The notes beneath the pieces were generated by a model. That model made no database searches. It was not told the DNA's origin and worked only from the letters and a program-made list of their open reading frames with translations. Both the position numbers and the translations under genes were made by a program. From Rhizobium leguminosarum bv. trifolii WSM2297 (lineage in GTDB: Bacteria > Pseudomonadota > Alphaproteobacteria > Rhizobiales > Rhizobiaceae), in NCBI RefSeq assembly GCF_000271845.1, contig NZ_JH719393.1, positions 744,001-808,000 of the forward strand: 64,000 nucleotides of DNA. The letters run 5' to 3'. This document shows, piece after piece, positions 1-8,590 of this stretch (position 1 is the stretch's first letter; each line of letters opens with the position of its first letter).

Positions 1-637
1 CCTTGCCGTGAACGTGGAAGAATTTGTGCGCCCATTTGCGGATCTGCGGTAAAGGGTCGATCAGATAAACCATCTGATGGCAGGGTTCCCACTCCAGGCC
101 GATATTCTCGTCAGGCGTCTCGTTGAAGATCAGTTCCCAGGCATCGGGATTGTGGGCGATGTTCCAGTCGCCGCTTGCCCAGTTGCCGTCCATGGCGCAA
201 TTCTCGAAGGCGATCTTAATGCCCTTGTCGGCAGCGCGTTTGGCAAGCTCGCTCCAGATTTGCTTGTAGCGCGGCAGGCTGTCGGTCAGCGGCTTGCCTC
301 GGATGCGGCCGGTGAAGCCGGCAACGCAGGTGGCGCCGAAATGATGGGCGTTGTCGATGCAATCCTTCCATCCCTGCAGCGTCTCCAGGTCGATTGCGTT
401 CTCTTCCAGCGGATTGCCGAACATGCCGAGCGTCGAGATGGTGATGTCGCGGTCGCCGATCGCATCGAGGCAGCGCTTGCCGAGTTCGGCAAGGTTCTGG
501 CCCTTGGTCGTCTGCCAGAAGAAGGGTTCGAAGCTTTCGAAGCCCATGCCGGCGATCTCGCCGATGCGGGTTGCTGCATCGCCGTTGTTGCCACTGACCA
601 TGGTGCCGATGCGAATGGATTTTGCGGGGTTGCTCAC
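1..637 (-). CDS. Sugar phosphate isomerase/epimerase, TIM-barrel (C-terminus outside window)
   Basis: Reading leftward from a GTG at 637, an open frame of about 211 codons runs off the window edge without a stop. The start reads VSNPAKSIRIGTMVSGNNGD, followed by typical xylose-isomerase-like TIM-barrel segments: IGEIAGMGFESFEPFFW, an internal IAFENCAMDGNW and GLEWEPCHQ, where the Glu and His residues are expected metal ligands. This family (IolE/Hpr-like) interconverts keto and aldo sugars, sugar acids or inosose. It begins 12 bases after the stop of the dehydrogenase at 649-1683, so the two are almost certainly one operon. An upstream ATG at 647 is stopped after two codons, which leaves GTG 637 as the start. 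The substrate is unknown. Confidence 0.8.
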   Translation of the reverse strand, partial: MSNPAKSIRIGTMVSGNNGDAATRIGEIAGMGFESFEPFFWQTTKGQNLAELGKRCLDAIGDRDITISTLGMFGNPLEENAIDLETLQGWKDCIDNAHHFGATCVAGFTGRIRGKPLTDSLPRYKQIWSELAKRAADKGIKIAFENCAMDGNWASGDWNIAHNPDAWELIFNETPDENIGLEWEPCHQMVYLIDPLPQIRKWAHKFFHVHGK

Positions 638-648
638 GTCACGTCATC

Positions 649-1683
649 CTATGCTGAAATTTCGATGCGCCGGCCGGTCTTGGCGCTTTCGATCGCGCCG
701 AAGACCATGGCAAGGCTTCTGATATTGTCGGAATTGACCGTTTCCGGCTGTTTGCCGGTGCGGATCGCTTCGATAAAATCGGCAATGACGCTGGCGTGCC
801 CATGGGTCTGCTCGTCATGTTCCGGGCCGGGAACGTCTACGACAGCGGAGCCGCGCAAAAGACCGGGCTCCTCGCCGCCGACGGCCGCCTTGAAATTCTC
901 TTCGCCGTCCCAGGTGAGCATGCCCTTCGAGCCGACAAGCCGCCACTGGCTTTCCCAGCTGGTGCGCTCGCCTTCGGCGCACCAGGAGCCGCGATAGGTA
1001 AAGACGACATCGTCGGAAAATTCGAAGATTGCATTGGCCGAGGCCCCGTGCCTGTACCAGGAGCCCTTCGGATTGCGCTCGACGCAATAGACGGCGAGTG
1101 GCTTCCGGTCGGCTACGTAGCGGGCCGCATCGAAGGTGTGGATCGCCATGTCGAGAAGCAGAACGTTGTCCATCCCTTCGCGGAAGCCGCCGAAATGCGG
1201 CGCCAGGAAAAAGTCGCAATGGATGCCGGTGAGTTCGCCGATCGCGCCGCTGTCGACGAAGCGGCGCAGGCGCCTGACGCCCGAGATGAAGCGTCGGTTC
1301 TGGATGACGGCGTGGATGCGGCCGGTCTCGGTGGCAAGATCGATCAGCGCCGCGCCCTCAGCAAGCGAGGCGGCCATCGGCTTTTCGCTGAGCACATGGC
1401 AGCCGGCTTTCAGCGCCGTCGAAACGACGTCGTAACGGGCCGCCGGAATGACGATGTCGAAGACCAGATCGGCCCTGGTGGCGGCGATGACCTCGGACAG
1501 ATCCGAGCCGATGACGGCGCCTTCAAGACCGAACTCGGCGGCGAGCTTTTCCGCCGTCTCCCGGTTCAGGTCGACGAGGCCGACGACGGTGATGGCATCA
1601 GCCAGTTGAGGGTTGGAAGCGATGGCTCGCAACCAACCTTTGGACATAGCTCCGCACCCGCACAGAATGGCACTGAATTTCAC
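649..1683 (-). CDS. Gfo/Idh/MocA family NAD(P)-dependent oxidoreductase
   Basis: The 344-residue protein starts with a Rossmann fold (MKFSAILCGCGAMSKGW, a GxGxxS-type dinucleotide loop). It carries the family's EKP motif (HVLSEKPMAASLAEGA) near residue 95, whose Lys is the usual catalytic residue, and then the C-terminal alpha/beta substrate domain. Members oxidise or reduce sugars, inositols or their amino derivatives with NAD(P). It is transcribed away from the LacI regulator at 1819 and is followed at once by a sugar phosphate isomerase, so the pair probably performs consecutive steps on one sugar. A LacI-type palindrome lies 48 bases upstream of the start. The family is secure; the substrate is not. 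Confidence 0.9.
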   Translation of the reverse strand: MKFSAILCGCGAMSKGWLRAIASNPQLADAITVVGLVDLNRETAEKLAAEFGLEGAVIGSDLSEVIAATRADLVFDIVIPAARYDVVSTALKAGCHVLSEKPMAASLAEGAALIDLATETGRIHAVIQNRRFISGVRRLRRFVDSGAIGELTGIHCDFFLAPHFGGFREGMDNVLLLDMAIHTFDAARYVADRKPLAVYCVERNPKGSWYRHGASANAIFEFSDDVVFTYRGSWCAEGERTSWESQWRLVGSKGMLTWDGEENFKAAVGGEEPGLLRGSAVVDVPGPEHDEQTHGHASVIADFIEAIRTGKQPETVNSDNIRSLAMVFGAIESAKTGRRIEISA

Positions 1684-1730
1684 GATTTCCTCCGGGGAAT
1701 GGTGTCAACTCTCCTCGTGACACGCACTCC

Positions 1731-1742
1731 GTAAACGTTTAC
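1731..1742. promoter_or_regulatory. Putative LacI/GalR-family operator (perfect palindrome)
   Basis: GTAAACGTTTAC is a perfect 12-base palindrome with a central CG, extending to CGTAAACGTTTACG (1730-1743). A central CG within an A/T-flanked palindrome is the hallmark of LacI-family operators. It sits between the divergent dehydrogenase (start 1683) and the LacI regulator (start 1819), placed to control both. Confidence 0.75.
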
Positions 1743-1818
1743 GAATGTTGGCGGAAACATTTTGCGATGTCAAGAGACGCCAAATGCGAAATTGCTGATG
1801 GGAGGGAAAACGCAGCCG

Positions 1819-2928
1819 ATGAAGGGGATTCGCCAGCTTGCCGAACACCTGGATATTTCAATCGGCACGGTCTCCCGGGCGCTAAACGGCAAGCCCGATG
1901 TCAACGAGGAAACCCGCCGGCGCGTTCTGGCCGCAGCCGAGGAACTGGGCTACGTCGCCAACCAGTCGGGACGGAGTCTCAGGCAGGGAGAGACGAAAGT
2001 CATCGGGCTAATGATCGAATCCAGCACGGAGGCGGTCGAAAATGCCGACAACTTCTTCATCGGCGTCACCAGCGGCTTGCAAAGTGTGTTTGCCCGCCAC
2101 AAGCTCGATCTGGTCATGCTGCCCTGCCCGAGCGATGAGGATCCGCACGAATATCTGAAACGGATCGTCGCTCGCCGTATCGTCGATGCGATGATCATCT
2201 CCAATACGCAGCGTTTAGACCGGCGCATCGATCTTTTGTCGCGGGCAAAAATCCCCTTCATTGCGGTCGGCCGCAGCCTTTCCCCAGGCAATTTCCCCTG
2301 GATCGATCTCGATTTCGAAGGTGTCGCCGACCGTGCTGTCGCACGCCTGGTCGCGCGCGGTCACCTTCGGATCGCCATCACCGCGCCGTCGAGCGAGGTC
2401 AATCTCGGCTATGTCTTTCTCGAAAGTTATCGCCGCGCGCTCGAGCGGCACGATATCACTTTCGACCCTTCGCTCGTCATTCGTGTCAAGTCGAGCGAAC
2501 AGGGCGGCTATCAGGCGGCGCATGAATTGCTGCTGCTGGAAGAGCGGCCGACGGCAGTGATCCTGATCTACGAATTGATGGCAATCGGCCTCTACCGCCG
2601 GCTGATGGAATCGGGTGTGATACCTGGCCGCGACATCGCGGTGATCGGCTTCCGCGACGCTCCGCGTGCACGATTCCTGCAGCCCTCACTCAGCTGCTTT
2701 CGCATGTCGCTCTATGACCTCGGCGCCACTCTCGGCCGGATGCTTCTCGCTAACATGCTGGCCTATCAGGAGTTCTATCCTGATGAGGGCCGCAACATCG
2801 TCTGGCCGCTTGAGTTGACGCCGGGTGAAAGCGATGCGTTTCAGGTGTGGGCGTGGTCTGACCAACCGGCTTGCGCCCCGAAAGATGCCGTTGACGAACT
2901 TGCGATATCGGCTTCAAGCAAGTCATGA
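1819..2928 (+). CDS. LacI family transcriptional regulator
   Basis: The 369-residue protein begins with the LacI-type helix-turn-helix (IRQLAEHLDISIGTVSRALN) and the hinge helix (RRRVLAAAEELGYVAN). A periplasmic-binding-protein-like effector domain follows (KVIGLMIESS, IPFIAVGRSL). A frame open from TTG 1762 would add 19 residues, but ATG 1819 gives the standard family N-terminus and follows a GGGAGGG stretch (1800-1806). It is divergent from the Gfo/Idh dehydrogenase and isomerase, which it most likely represses, with a sugar derivative as inducer. Its own promoter would share the palindrome at 1731-1742. The C-terminus (about 45 residues past the usual end) is a little longer than typical. 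Confidence 0.92.
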   Translation: MKGIRQLAEHLDISIGTVSRALNGKPDVNEETRRRVLAAAEELGYVANQSGRSLRQGETKVIGLMIESSTEAVENADNFFIGVTSGLQSVFARHKLDLVMLPCPSDEDPHEYLKRIVARRIVDAMIISNTQRLDRRIDLLSRAKIPFIAVGRSLSPGNFPWIDLDFEGVADRAVARLVARGHLRIAITAPSSEVNLGYVFLESYRRALERHDITFDPSLVIRVKSSEQGGYQAAHELLLLEERPTAVILIYELMAIGLYRRLMESGVIPGRDIAVIGFRDAPRARFLQPSLSCFRMSLYDLGATLGRMLLANMLAYQEFYPDEGRNIVWPLELTPGESDAFQVWAWSDQPACAPKDAVDELAISASSKS

Positions 2929-3028
2929 CGAAACGAAAGTTGGGTGAAATCTCGACACAAAGGAACATCCGCCGCATGACCCCAGAGAAGTTACCGGTCT
3001 CAATATTTTTGCAGCAGAGCCGCCATCC

Positions 3029-4399
3029 TCAGCCCTCGCGTTCTATTTCGACAAGGGCATCCTGCAATGCGTTGAGCAGCATGTCAGCATTTTCGCGAGA
3101 GAAGGGGAGCGGCGGCCGAATTTTGAGAACATTGCCATTCAGTCCTGAGGCACTTATCAACACACGCCGATCACGAAGCTCGCTAACAACTTTCAGCGCG
3201 AGGGCGCTATCTGGCTCGCGGCTGTTTTGATTGCGTACAAACTCCAATCCGAGAAACAAACCGCTCCCTCGTACATCTCCAATCGAAGCGAAGGTCTCTT
3301 TCAGGCTCTTCATTCCTGCGCGCAGGTAGTCCCCTGTCTTGCGCGCATTTTGCATAAGATTTTCGTTCTCGATAACGTCAAGTACAGCCGAGGCAGCAGC
3401 CAAAGAAACGTTGTTGGCCCCAAATGTGTTGAAGTAACGTATACCTCGGCCGAAACTCTCCTGGATGTCCGACTTCATAATGGCCGCTGCGATTGGCATT
3501 CCGTTACCCATCGGCTTGCCGGTCACTGCAATGTCCGGGACGACTTCGTGACGCGCAAAACCCCACATGTTTGTGCCTATTCGCCCGAAGCCGGGCTGCA
3601 CCTCGTCAGCGATATAAAGCACGCCAGCTTTTTTCAGGACATCCACGACGGGTTTGAGGAAACCGGGCGGATCGGCAAAAACGCCATCCGAAGAAAAGAT
3701 GCTATCGGCGATAAAGGCGGCTGGCGTGATACCCCGGCGGCGCATGTGGCCGATCGCTTTAGTGACGTCGTCTGCCAATGCCGCGCCGACATCGCGATCA
3801 TTGGCGCGATAAGTGTCGGGCGCCGGCACTGTCAGAACATGCTGACCAAGGGGTACGCTGTCCCCAAGCAACGGCGAGATTTCCGCCGCCGAGGCCGTAA
3901 CGCCATGATAGGCGTTCTCCGTAATGATGATACCGGTACCACCTGTATAATGGCGGGCCAACCGGAGGGCTAGATCGACCGCCTCGCTTCCAGTGCAGGT
4001 GTACATGACACGGTCGAGTTCGGCCGGAAATGTCGCCAAAAGCCTTTCTGAGTAGGAGAGGATTTGCTCGTTCAGATAGCGTGTATGAGTATTGAGTTGC
4101 GATGCCTGGTAACTTATTGCCTCCACAACGTGCGGGTGGCAATGACCGACCGACGGCACGTTATTATAGGCGTCGAGATAGGCTTCTCCGTCCGGTCCAC
4201 ATAACCATACGCCCTTGGCCTTGGTGATATGGACTGGATTTTCATAGAAGAGCCGATACGACGATCCGAGTAACATCTGTCGGCGCTCGATCATCTTGCG
4301 CTCTCGTTCCGGCAGGCTGCCGAGCCGTGCCGAGTCGAACCCGTTGACCATTGGTGCGCTCGGTTTGTGGGAAACGTTTTTCTTCATGCTTTTGATCAC
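3029..4399 (-). CDS. Class III PLP enzyme, AGXT2L-like (probable amine-phosphate phospho-lyase)
   Basis: The 456-residue fold-type I PLP enzyme has the cofactor Asp265 (ADEVQPGFGRIG) and the Schiff-base Lys295 (VTGKPMGNG). Several stretches match the animal AGXT2L1/AGXT2L2 group better than ordinary omega-transaminases: VGHCHPHVV, LALRLARHYTG, PAPDTYR, YFNTFG, GDVRGSGLFLGLEFV and LKIRPPLPFS. AGXT2L enzymes do not transaminate; they eliminate phosphate and ammonia from phosphoethanolamine or 5-phosphohydroxylysine, leaving an aldehyde. The GTG start at 4399 overlaps the TGA of the kinase gene; ATG 4387 is an alternative. The neighbouring kinase (4396-5460) and aldehyde dehydrogenase (5530-6963) would supply the steps before and after. 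A plain transaminase role remains possible. Confidence 0.85.
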   Translation of the reverse strand: MIKSMKKNVSHKPSAPMVNGFDSARLGSLPERERKMIERRQMLLGSSYRLFYENPVHITKAKGVWLCGPDGEAYLDAYNNVPSVGHCHPHVVEAISYQASQLNTHTRYLNEQILSYSERLLATFPAELDRVMYTCTGSEAVDLALRLARHYTGGTGIIITENAYHGVTASAAEISPLLGDSVPLGQHVLTVPAPDTYRANDRDVGAALADDVTKAIGHMRRRGITPAAFIADSIFSSDGVFADPPGFLKPVVDVLKKAGVLYIADEVQPGFGRIGTNMWGFARHEVVPDIAVTGKPMGNGMPIAAAIMKSDIQESFGRGIRYFNTFGANNVSLAAASAVLDVIENENLMQNARKTGDYLRAGMKSLKETFASIGDVRGSGLFLGLEFVRNQNSREPDSALALKVVSELRDRRVLISASGLNGNVLKIRPPLPFSRENADMLLNALQDALVEIEREG

Positions 4400-5460
4400 C
4401 GATTGGCTTGGCGCAGTCTTTCGATAGCGACGGTTCTTGGAATTGCGTCAAGGCGTGCCAACTGCGCCCAAACGCTCGCAGTTTGCGCAGTCAGGCGCTG
4501 AGCGTGCTGGGGGAACAGCCCTGCGCGCCATCTCGGAATACAAAGCCGCATCACCAACCGCATGACCGCTGCCTTGTAGATGAGGAGGATTTCGGCATCG
4601 GACAGGGCACATTCGATGCGATATCCCCCGATAAGATCGCACATCGCTCCTATCGGATCAGATTCATCCCCGATCTGATAGGCAGCAGCGACACCCACGT
4701 CGAAAAGCGTCGGAGCGTGCACCATGTCGCCAAAATCAATGATGCCGGTGATCGTATCCGGCATTGTCGTATCGACAAGGATGTTTTCCATGTTGAAGTC
4801 GTTGTGGATGACTTGGGCATCCAGCGTGTTCATGATAGGCACGATCGCCTCCTCGAACTCGCTGATCGCATTTTCGAGGCGTGTTCGCTGATGGACATCA
4901 GAAAATGTCGGCAGAACCTCACGCATCCCTACCGCATGTTTCAAATCCCAGGTGATGCGATGCGATGCGGCCTCATGTGAAAAGCTCTTCAAGGCTTTTT
5001 GCAAACGCCCGAGCATTGCCCCAACCCGCCGGCGCTGCAAAGGAGACTGTGGCGCAATCCGTTGAGCAACGCCCGGCGCGAACGTGACCATACGTACGCC
5101 GCGTTCGCTGCCGTCGTCCGCCACAAAGCGAAAATCCGCGGCACCGTCACGTGTGTGAATGATACGCTGGGTCGGAATTCCCGGATCCACTTCCTCCACA
5201 TGTAAGAGCGCTAAGCTGTGCATGGAGGTAACAAGAGGATCCTCTGCAGGATTGAGAATTTTTAAAAGATAGGCCGTGCCATCCTCGAGCATCAGGCGAA
5301 AATTACTGTCCTTCTCGCCCCACAGCCATGTTGCGCGACCAGAAAGGCCATAATGGTCGCACGCAATTTGTTGCGCTTTGTCACACGGCACCGGGACAGA
5401 AGCAGTTTCCAGTTCGGCGCCGAGCACACCTGTTTTAGGATTTTTTTTTGACGCTGACAT
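4396..5460 (-). CDS. APH/choline-kinase-fold small-molecule kinase, hydroxylysine-kinase-like
   Basis: The 354-residue protein has the aminoglycoside phosphotransferase fold. The Brenner catalytic motif is H219-N-D221-F-N-M-E-N226 (VIHNDFNMENILVD) and the metal-binding motif is I-D242-F-G-D245 (IIDFGDMVHAP). WDLKHAV and the IDFGDM block resemble animal HYKK (AGPHD1), which phosphorylates 5-hydroxylysine with GTP. The start ATG 5460 follows GGAAGGG. Its stop overlaps the start of the AGXT2L-like gene, so the products are translationally coupled. I infer that it phosphorylates a hydroxy-amine or hydroxy-amino acid, which the phospho-lyase then cleaves. Homoserine-kinase-like activity or antibiotic modification are less likely, given the metabolic operon. 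Confidence 0.82.
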   Translation of the reverse strand: MSASKKNPKTGVLGAELETASVPVPCDKAQQIACDHYGLSGRATWLWGEKDSNFRLMLEDGTAYLLKILNPAEDPLVTSMHSLALLHVEEVDPGIPTQRIIHTRDGAADFRFVADDGSERGVRMVTFAPGVAQRIAPQSPLQRRRVGAMLGRLQKALKSFSHEAASHRITWDLKHAVGMREVLPTFSDVHQRTRLENAISEFEEAIVPIMNTLDAQVIHNDFNMENILVDTTMPDTITGIIDFGDMVHAPTLFDVGVAAAYQIGDESDPIGAMCDLIGGYRIECALSDAEILLIYKAAVMRLVMRLCIPRWRAGLFPQHAQRLTAQTASVWAQLARLDAIPRTVAIERLRQANR

Positions 5461-5529
5461 TGTACCCTTCCACCTATTTTAGGTACGTCTCTTGATGTTT
5501 TCTCCGGGCCCTCTGCGCGCAAAATCGGA

Positions 5530-6963
5530 TTATGTCGCTTCGGTCACTAGCTTTGTATTGAAGTAACTTTCCATCGCCTCGGCCCCGCCCTCCGAGCCGT
5601 AACCGGAATCTTTGATGCCGCCGAATGGCAGCTCGGGGAGCGCCAGTCCGTGGTGGTTGATAGAAAGCATGCCGCTTTCGATGTCGCGGGCAAGGTCGGC
5701 GCTCGTCTTCGCGGAAGTCGTGTAAGCATAAGCCGCCAGCCCGTATGGCAGGCGGTTGGCTTCGGCAATGGCAGAACCGTAATCCGAAAATGCGCTGACG
5801 ATCGCCATCGGACCGAAGGGTTCTTCGTTCATCACGCGCGCGTCTTGTGGAACGTCGGTCAGAACCGTTGGCTGGAAGAAGTTGCCGAGATTGCAGATCC
5901 GTTTGCCGCCGGTTGCAATCCTCGCGCCGCGCATCACCGCGTCAGCGGTCAGCGCTTCCATCGCTTCGACCCTTCGCGCGTTGGCCAACGGTCCCATTGT
6001 CGTGCCGTCGCTCAATCCATCGCCGACATTCACTGCCTCGGCCGCCTTGATGAAGCCGTCGAGGAATTTTTCAAAAACGCGTTCCTGGATGAGGAACCGC
6101 GTGGGAGCCACGCAGACTTGCCCGGCATTTCGAAACTTCGCACCAGCCAATAGTCTGACCGCAAGATCGATATCGGCATCATCGAAAACGAGTGCCGGCG
6201 CATGGCCGCCGAGTTCCATCGTGACGCGCTTCATGTGGGCGCCAGCGAGCGAAGCCAAATGCTTCCCAACCGGGGTCGATCCCGTAAAGGAGATTTTGCG
6301 GATGACGGGATGCGGGATGAGGTGATTTGAAATATCGGCCGGAATTCCGAAAACCAGATTGAGGACGCCCGCTGGCAGCCCGGCGTCGGCGAAGGCGCGA
6401 ACAAGTTCGGCGCAGCTTGCCGGCGTCTCCTCCGGCCCTTTCAATATCATTGAGCAGCCAGCTGCAAGGGCTGCCGAGACTTTCCGCACCGCCTGATTCA
6501 ATGGGAAATTCCAGGGACTGAAGGCGGCCGCCGGACCGACAGGCTCCTTGACAACCATTTGTCTGACATTGGTCGCTCTCGGGGGGATGAGGCGGCCGTA
6601 GCTACGGCGAGCCTCTTCGGCAAACCAATCGATAATGTCGGCGGCCCCCGCCGTTTCCGCTTTGGACTCTGCCAGCGGCTTGCCCTGCTCCAGCGTCATC
6701 ATTATCGAGATCGCCGCCGAACGGTCGCGAAGGATCTCGGCAGCTCGGCGCATGAGCTTTGACCGCTCGAAGGCACTTACATGCCGCCACTGTTCAAAGC
6801 CGGCAGCCGCCGCCGCAAGCGCTTCGTCGAGATCACTGCTGCTCGCGTTCGAGACGCGGCCGATGACCTCGCCCGAAGCGGGATTGACGATGGTGAGGTG
6901 ATCGTTCGAGCCGTCCCGCCACAGGCCATTGATGTAAAGTTGGGTATCCGGATATCCCGACAT
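5530..6963 (-). CDS. NAD(P)-dependent aldehyde dehydrogenase, succinate-semialdehyde type
   Basis: The 477-residue protein carries the full aldehyde dehydrogenase set: FSPWNFP (149-155), K175, the general base E250 in TMELGGHAP and the nucleophile C284 in NAGQVCVAPTRF. Overall wording resembles GabD-type succinate/glutarate/aminoadipate semialdehyde dehydrogenases. ATG 6963 is chosen because GGAGAG precedes it and the upstream gene ends at 6981; the frame is open further upstream without a ribosome site. In this operon it would oxidise the aldehyde made by the transaminase (8591-9973) or by the phospho-lyase (3029-4399), for example succinate or 2-aminoadipate semialdehyde. Confidence 0.93.
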   Translation of the reverse strand: MSGYPDTQLYINGLWRDGSNDHLTIVNPASGEVIGRVSNASSSDLDEALAAAAAGFEQWRHVSAFERSKLMRRAAEILRDRSAAISIMMTLEQGKPLAESKAETAGAADIIDWFAEEARRSYGRLIPPRATNVRQMVVKEPVGPAAAFSPWNFPLNQAVRKVSAALAAGCSMILKGPEETPASCAELVRAFADAGLPAGVLNLVFGIPADISNHLIPHPVIRKISFTGSTPVGKHLASLAGAHMKRVTMELGGHAPALVFDDADIDLAVRLLAGAKFRNAGQVCVAPTRFLIQERVFEKFLDGFIKAAEAVNVGDGLSDGTTMGPLANARRVEAMEALTADAVMRGARIATGGKRICNLGNFFQPTVLTDVPQDARVMNEEPFGPMAIVSAFSDYGSAIAEANRLPYGLAAYAYTTSAKTSADLARDIESGMLSINHHGLALPELPFGGIKDSGYGSEGGAEAMESYFNTKLVTEAT

Positions 6964-6980
6964 GTCACTCTCCATTGCTG

Positions 6981-8573
6981 TCAGTAGCCAAGCGCACAAC
7001 CGTCTTTTCGATGATCGGAAGCTCCCAGCAGCGTGTGGTTTTGATCGTCAATCCAGATCGCCTGGGCACCGCCAATCGCCCAATTCGGAGCGACAACCTT
7101 GAAACCGCGCGCTTCGAGATTGCGACCGATGGAGGAGCGAAGGAGTCCTTCTGCCTCGACCGTCGCCGTGCCTGGGAGTGGAAAAAGCCGAGGTAGGTCC
7201 ATGGCGCTCTGGATATCCAGACCGAAATCGAACAGCTTGGAGAGGAAGTGGGCATGGCCCGTTGCCTGATAGTGCCCGCCCATGACGCCGAACGACAGGA
7301 CAGCTTTCCCGTGGCGTGTCACCAATCCCGGGATGATCGTGTGCATGGGCCTCTTGCGCGGCCCTATCGCGTTCGGATGGCCCGGTTTCACACTGAAGCT
7401 CTGCCCACGGTTGTGGAACAACACGCCTGAGTTTGGCGCCATCAAACCGCTTCCGTAGGAATGGAAGATCGAATTGATGAAGCTCGCAACATTTCGATCC
7501 TTGTCGACAACCGAAATATAGACCGTGTCCGCATGCTCGGCACCGTCGAGAGCCGCCGTGGCGTCGGCAACCTCATTCATGTCGATCTTGGCGGCAAGAC
7601 TATCGGCGAGTTCATCGGACAACAGGAATTCGACCGGAACATCCGATACCGCGGTGTCGGCTATCCACCGATCGCGGGCTGCATAGGCCAGTCGGGTTGC
7701 TTCGATTTCGACGTGCAGATTATCGGCGCCGAGCGGATCGCCCTTGCGTTCAAAACGCTCAAGTATCTTCAGGATCATCAGAGCGATGATGCCCTGCCCG
7801 TTCGGCGGGCATTCGTGCACCGTCCAGCCTCGATAGATCGCGCTGACCGGCTTCACATATTCGCCGGCGGCAGATGCAAAATCCTCAAGCGTATGGAGCC
7901 CGCCAAGCGAATTCAGCCGCGCCACCATGTCTTCCGCCACCGGGCCGCGATAGAAGCCGTCACGCCCCAGGGCTGCTATCGTCTCCAGCGTTTGGGCCAA
8001 TTCCGACTGTCGTTGAACCGATCCGACAGAGGGGACCTGGTCATCGGCCAGGAAAATGCGGCGCGTCGAAGGATCGCGTAGCAACAATTCGCGTTGATTG
8101 GAGATGTCGGCGGCAACTCGCGGCGTGATCCCGTAGCCGTCGCGCGCCAACGCTATTGCGGGGGCGAGAATTTCGGAAAGCGGCATCCTTCCGTGATCGG
8201 CGACCAGACGCGCCCATGCATCCACCGCACCGGGAACGGTCACCGCATGCGGCGACGATCGCTCGATCGAGGTGATCCCCTTGTCCTGATACCACTCGAA
8301 ATGCGCCGCAGCCGGCGTGCGTCCGGAGCCGTTATAGGCAACGATATCATCATTGCCATTGGATGCGAGCAGCGCAAAACAATCACCGCCGATGCCGGTG
8401 GATCCGGCCTCGACCACGCATTGCACGGCACAGGCCCCCACCGCAGCGTCGATCGCCTTGCCGCCGGCTTTGAGGATATCGATCGCAGTCAAAGTCGCCA
8501 CAGGATGCGATGTTGCTGCCATTCCATTGCGGCCGACAGCTATTGATCTTCCCGGCATTTCGAAATTTCGCAT
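6981..8573 (-). CDS. ggt: Gamma-glutamyltransferase family protein, no signal peptide
   Basis: The 530-residue Ntn-hydrolase precursor has its autoprocessing Thr at residue 350 (codon 7524-7526) in HADTVYISVVDKDRN, followed by the small-subunit signature GSGLMAPNSGVLFHNRG. The oxyanion and gamma-glutamyl region GVMGGHYQATGHA is present. Unlike classical periplasmic Ggt, no signal peptide is visible after ATG 8573 (MRNFEMPGRSIAVGRNGM), so it should act in the cytoplasm, as in the YwrD-like group. The start follows GAAGGA and lies 18 bases after the upstream transaminase stop. Hydrolysis of a gamma-glutamyl amide inside a catabolic operon suggests an intermediate or imported compound that is gamma-glutamylated. 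Confidence 0.9.
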   Translation of the reverse strand: MRNFEMPGRSIAVGRNGMAATSHPVATLTAIDILKAGGKAIDAAVGACAVQCVVEAGSTGIGGDCFALLASNGNDDIVAYNGSGRTPAAAHFEWYQDKGITSIERSSPHAVTVPGAVDAWARLVADHGRMPLSEILAPAIALARDGYGITPRVAADISNQRELLLRDPSTRRIFLADDQVPSVGSVQRQSELAQTLETIAALGRDGFYRGPVAEDMVARLNSLGGLHTLEDFASAAGEYVKPVSAIYRGWTVHECPPNGQGIIALMILKILERFERKGDPLGADNLHVEIEATRLAYAARDRWIADTAVSDVPVEFLLSDELADSLAAKIDMNEVADATAALDGAEHADTVYISVVDKDRNVASFINSIFHSYGSGLMAPNSGVLFHNRGQSFSVKPGHPNAIGPRKRPMHTIIPGLVTRHGKAVLSFGVMGGHYQATGHAHFLSKLFDFGLDIQSAMDLPRLFPLPGTATVEAEGLLRSSIGRNLEARGFKVVAPNWAIGGAQAIWIDDQNHTLLGASDHRKDGCALGY

Positions 8574-8590
8574 GTCGTCGATTCCTTCGC

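Noticed and set aside
1762..1818. An N-terminal extension of the first LacI regulator from TTG 1762
   Set aside because: The added 19 residues match nothing in the family and ATG 1819 has a good upstream GGGAGGG and the standard LacI start.
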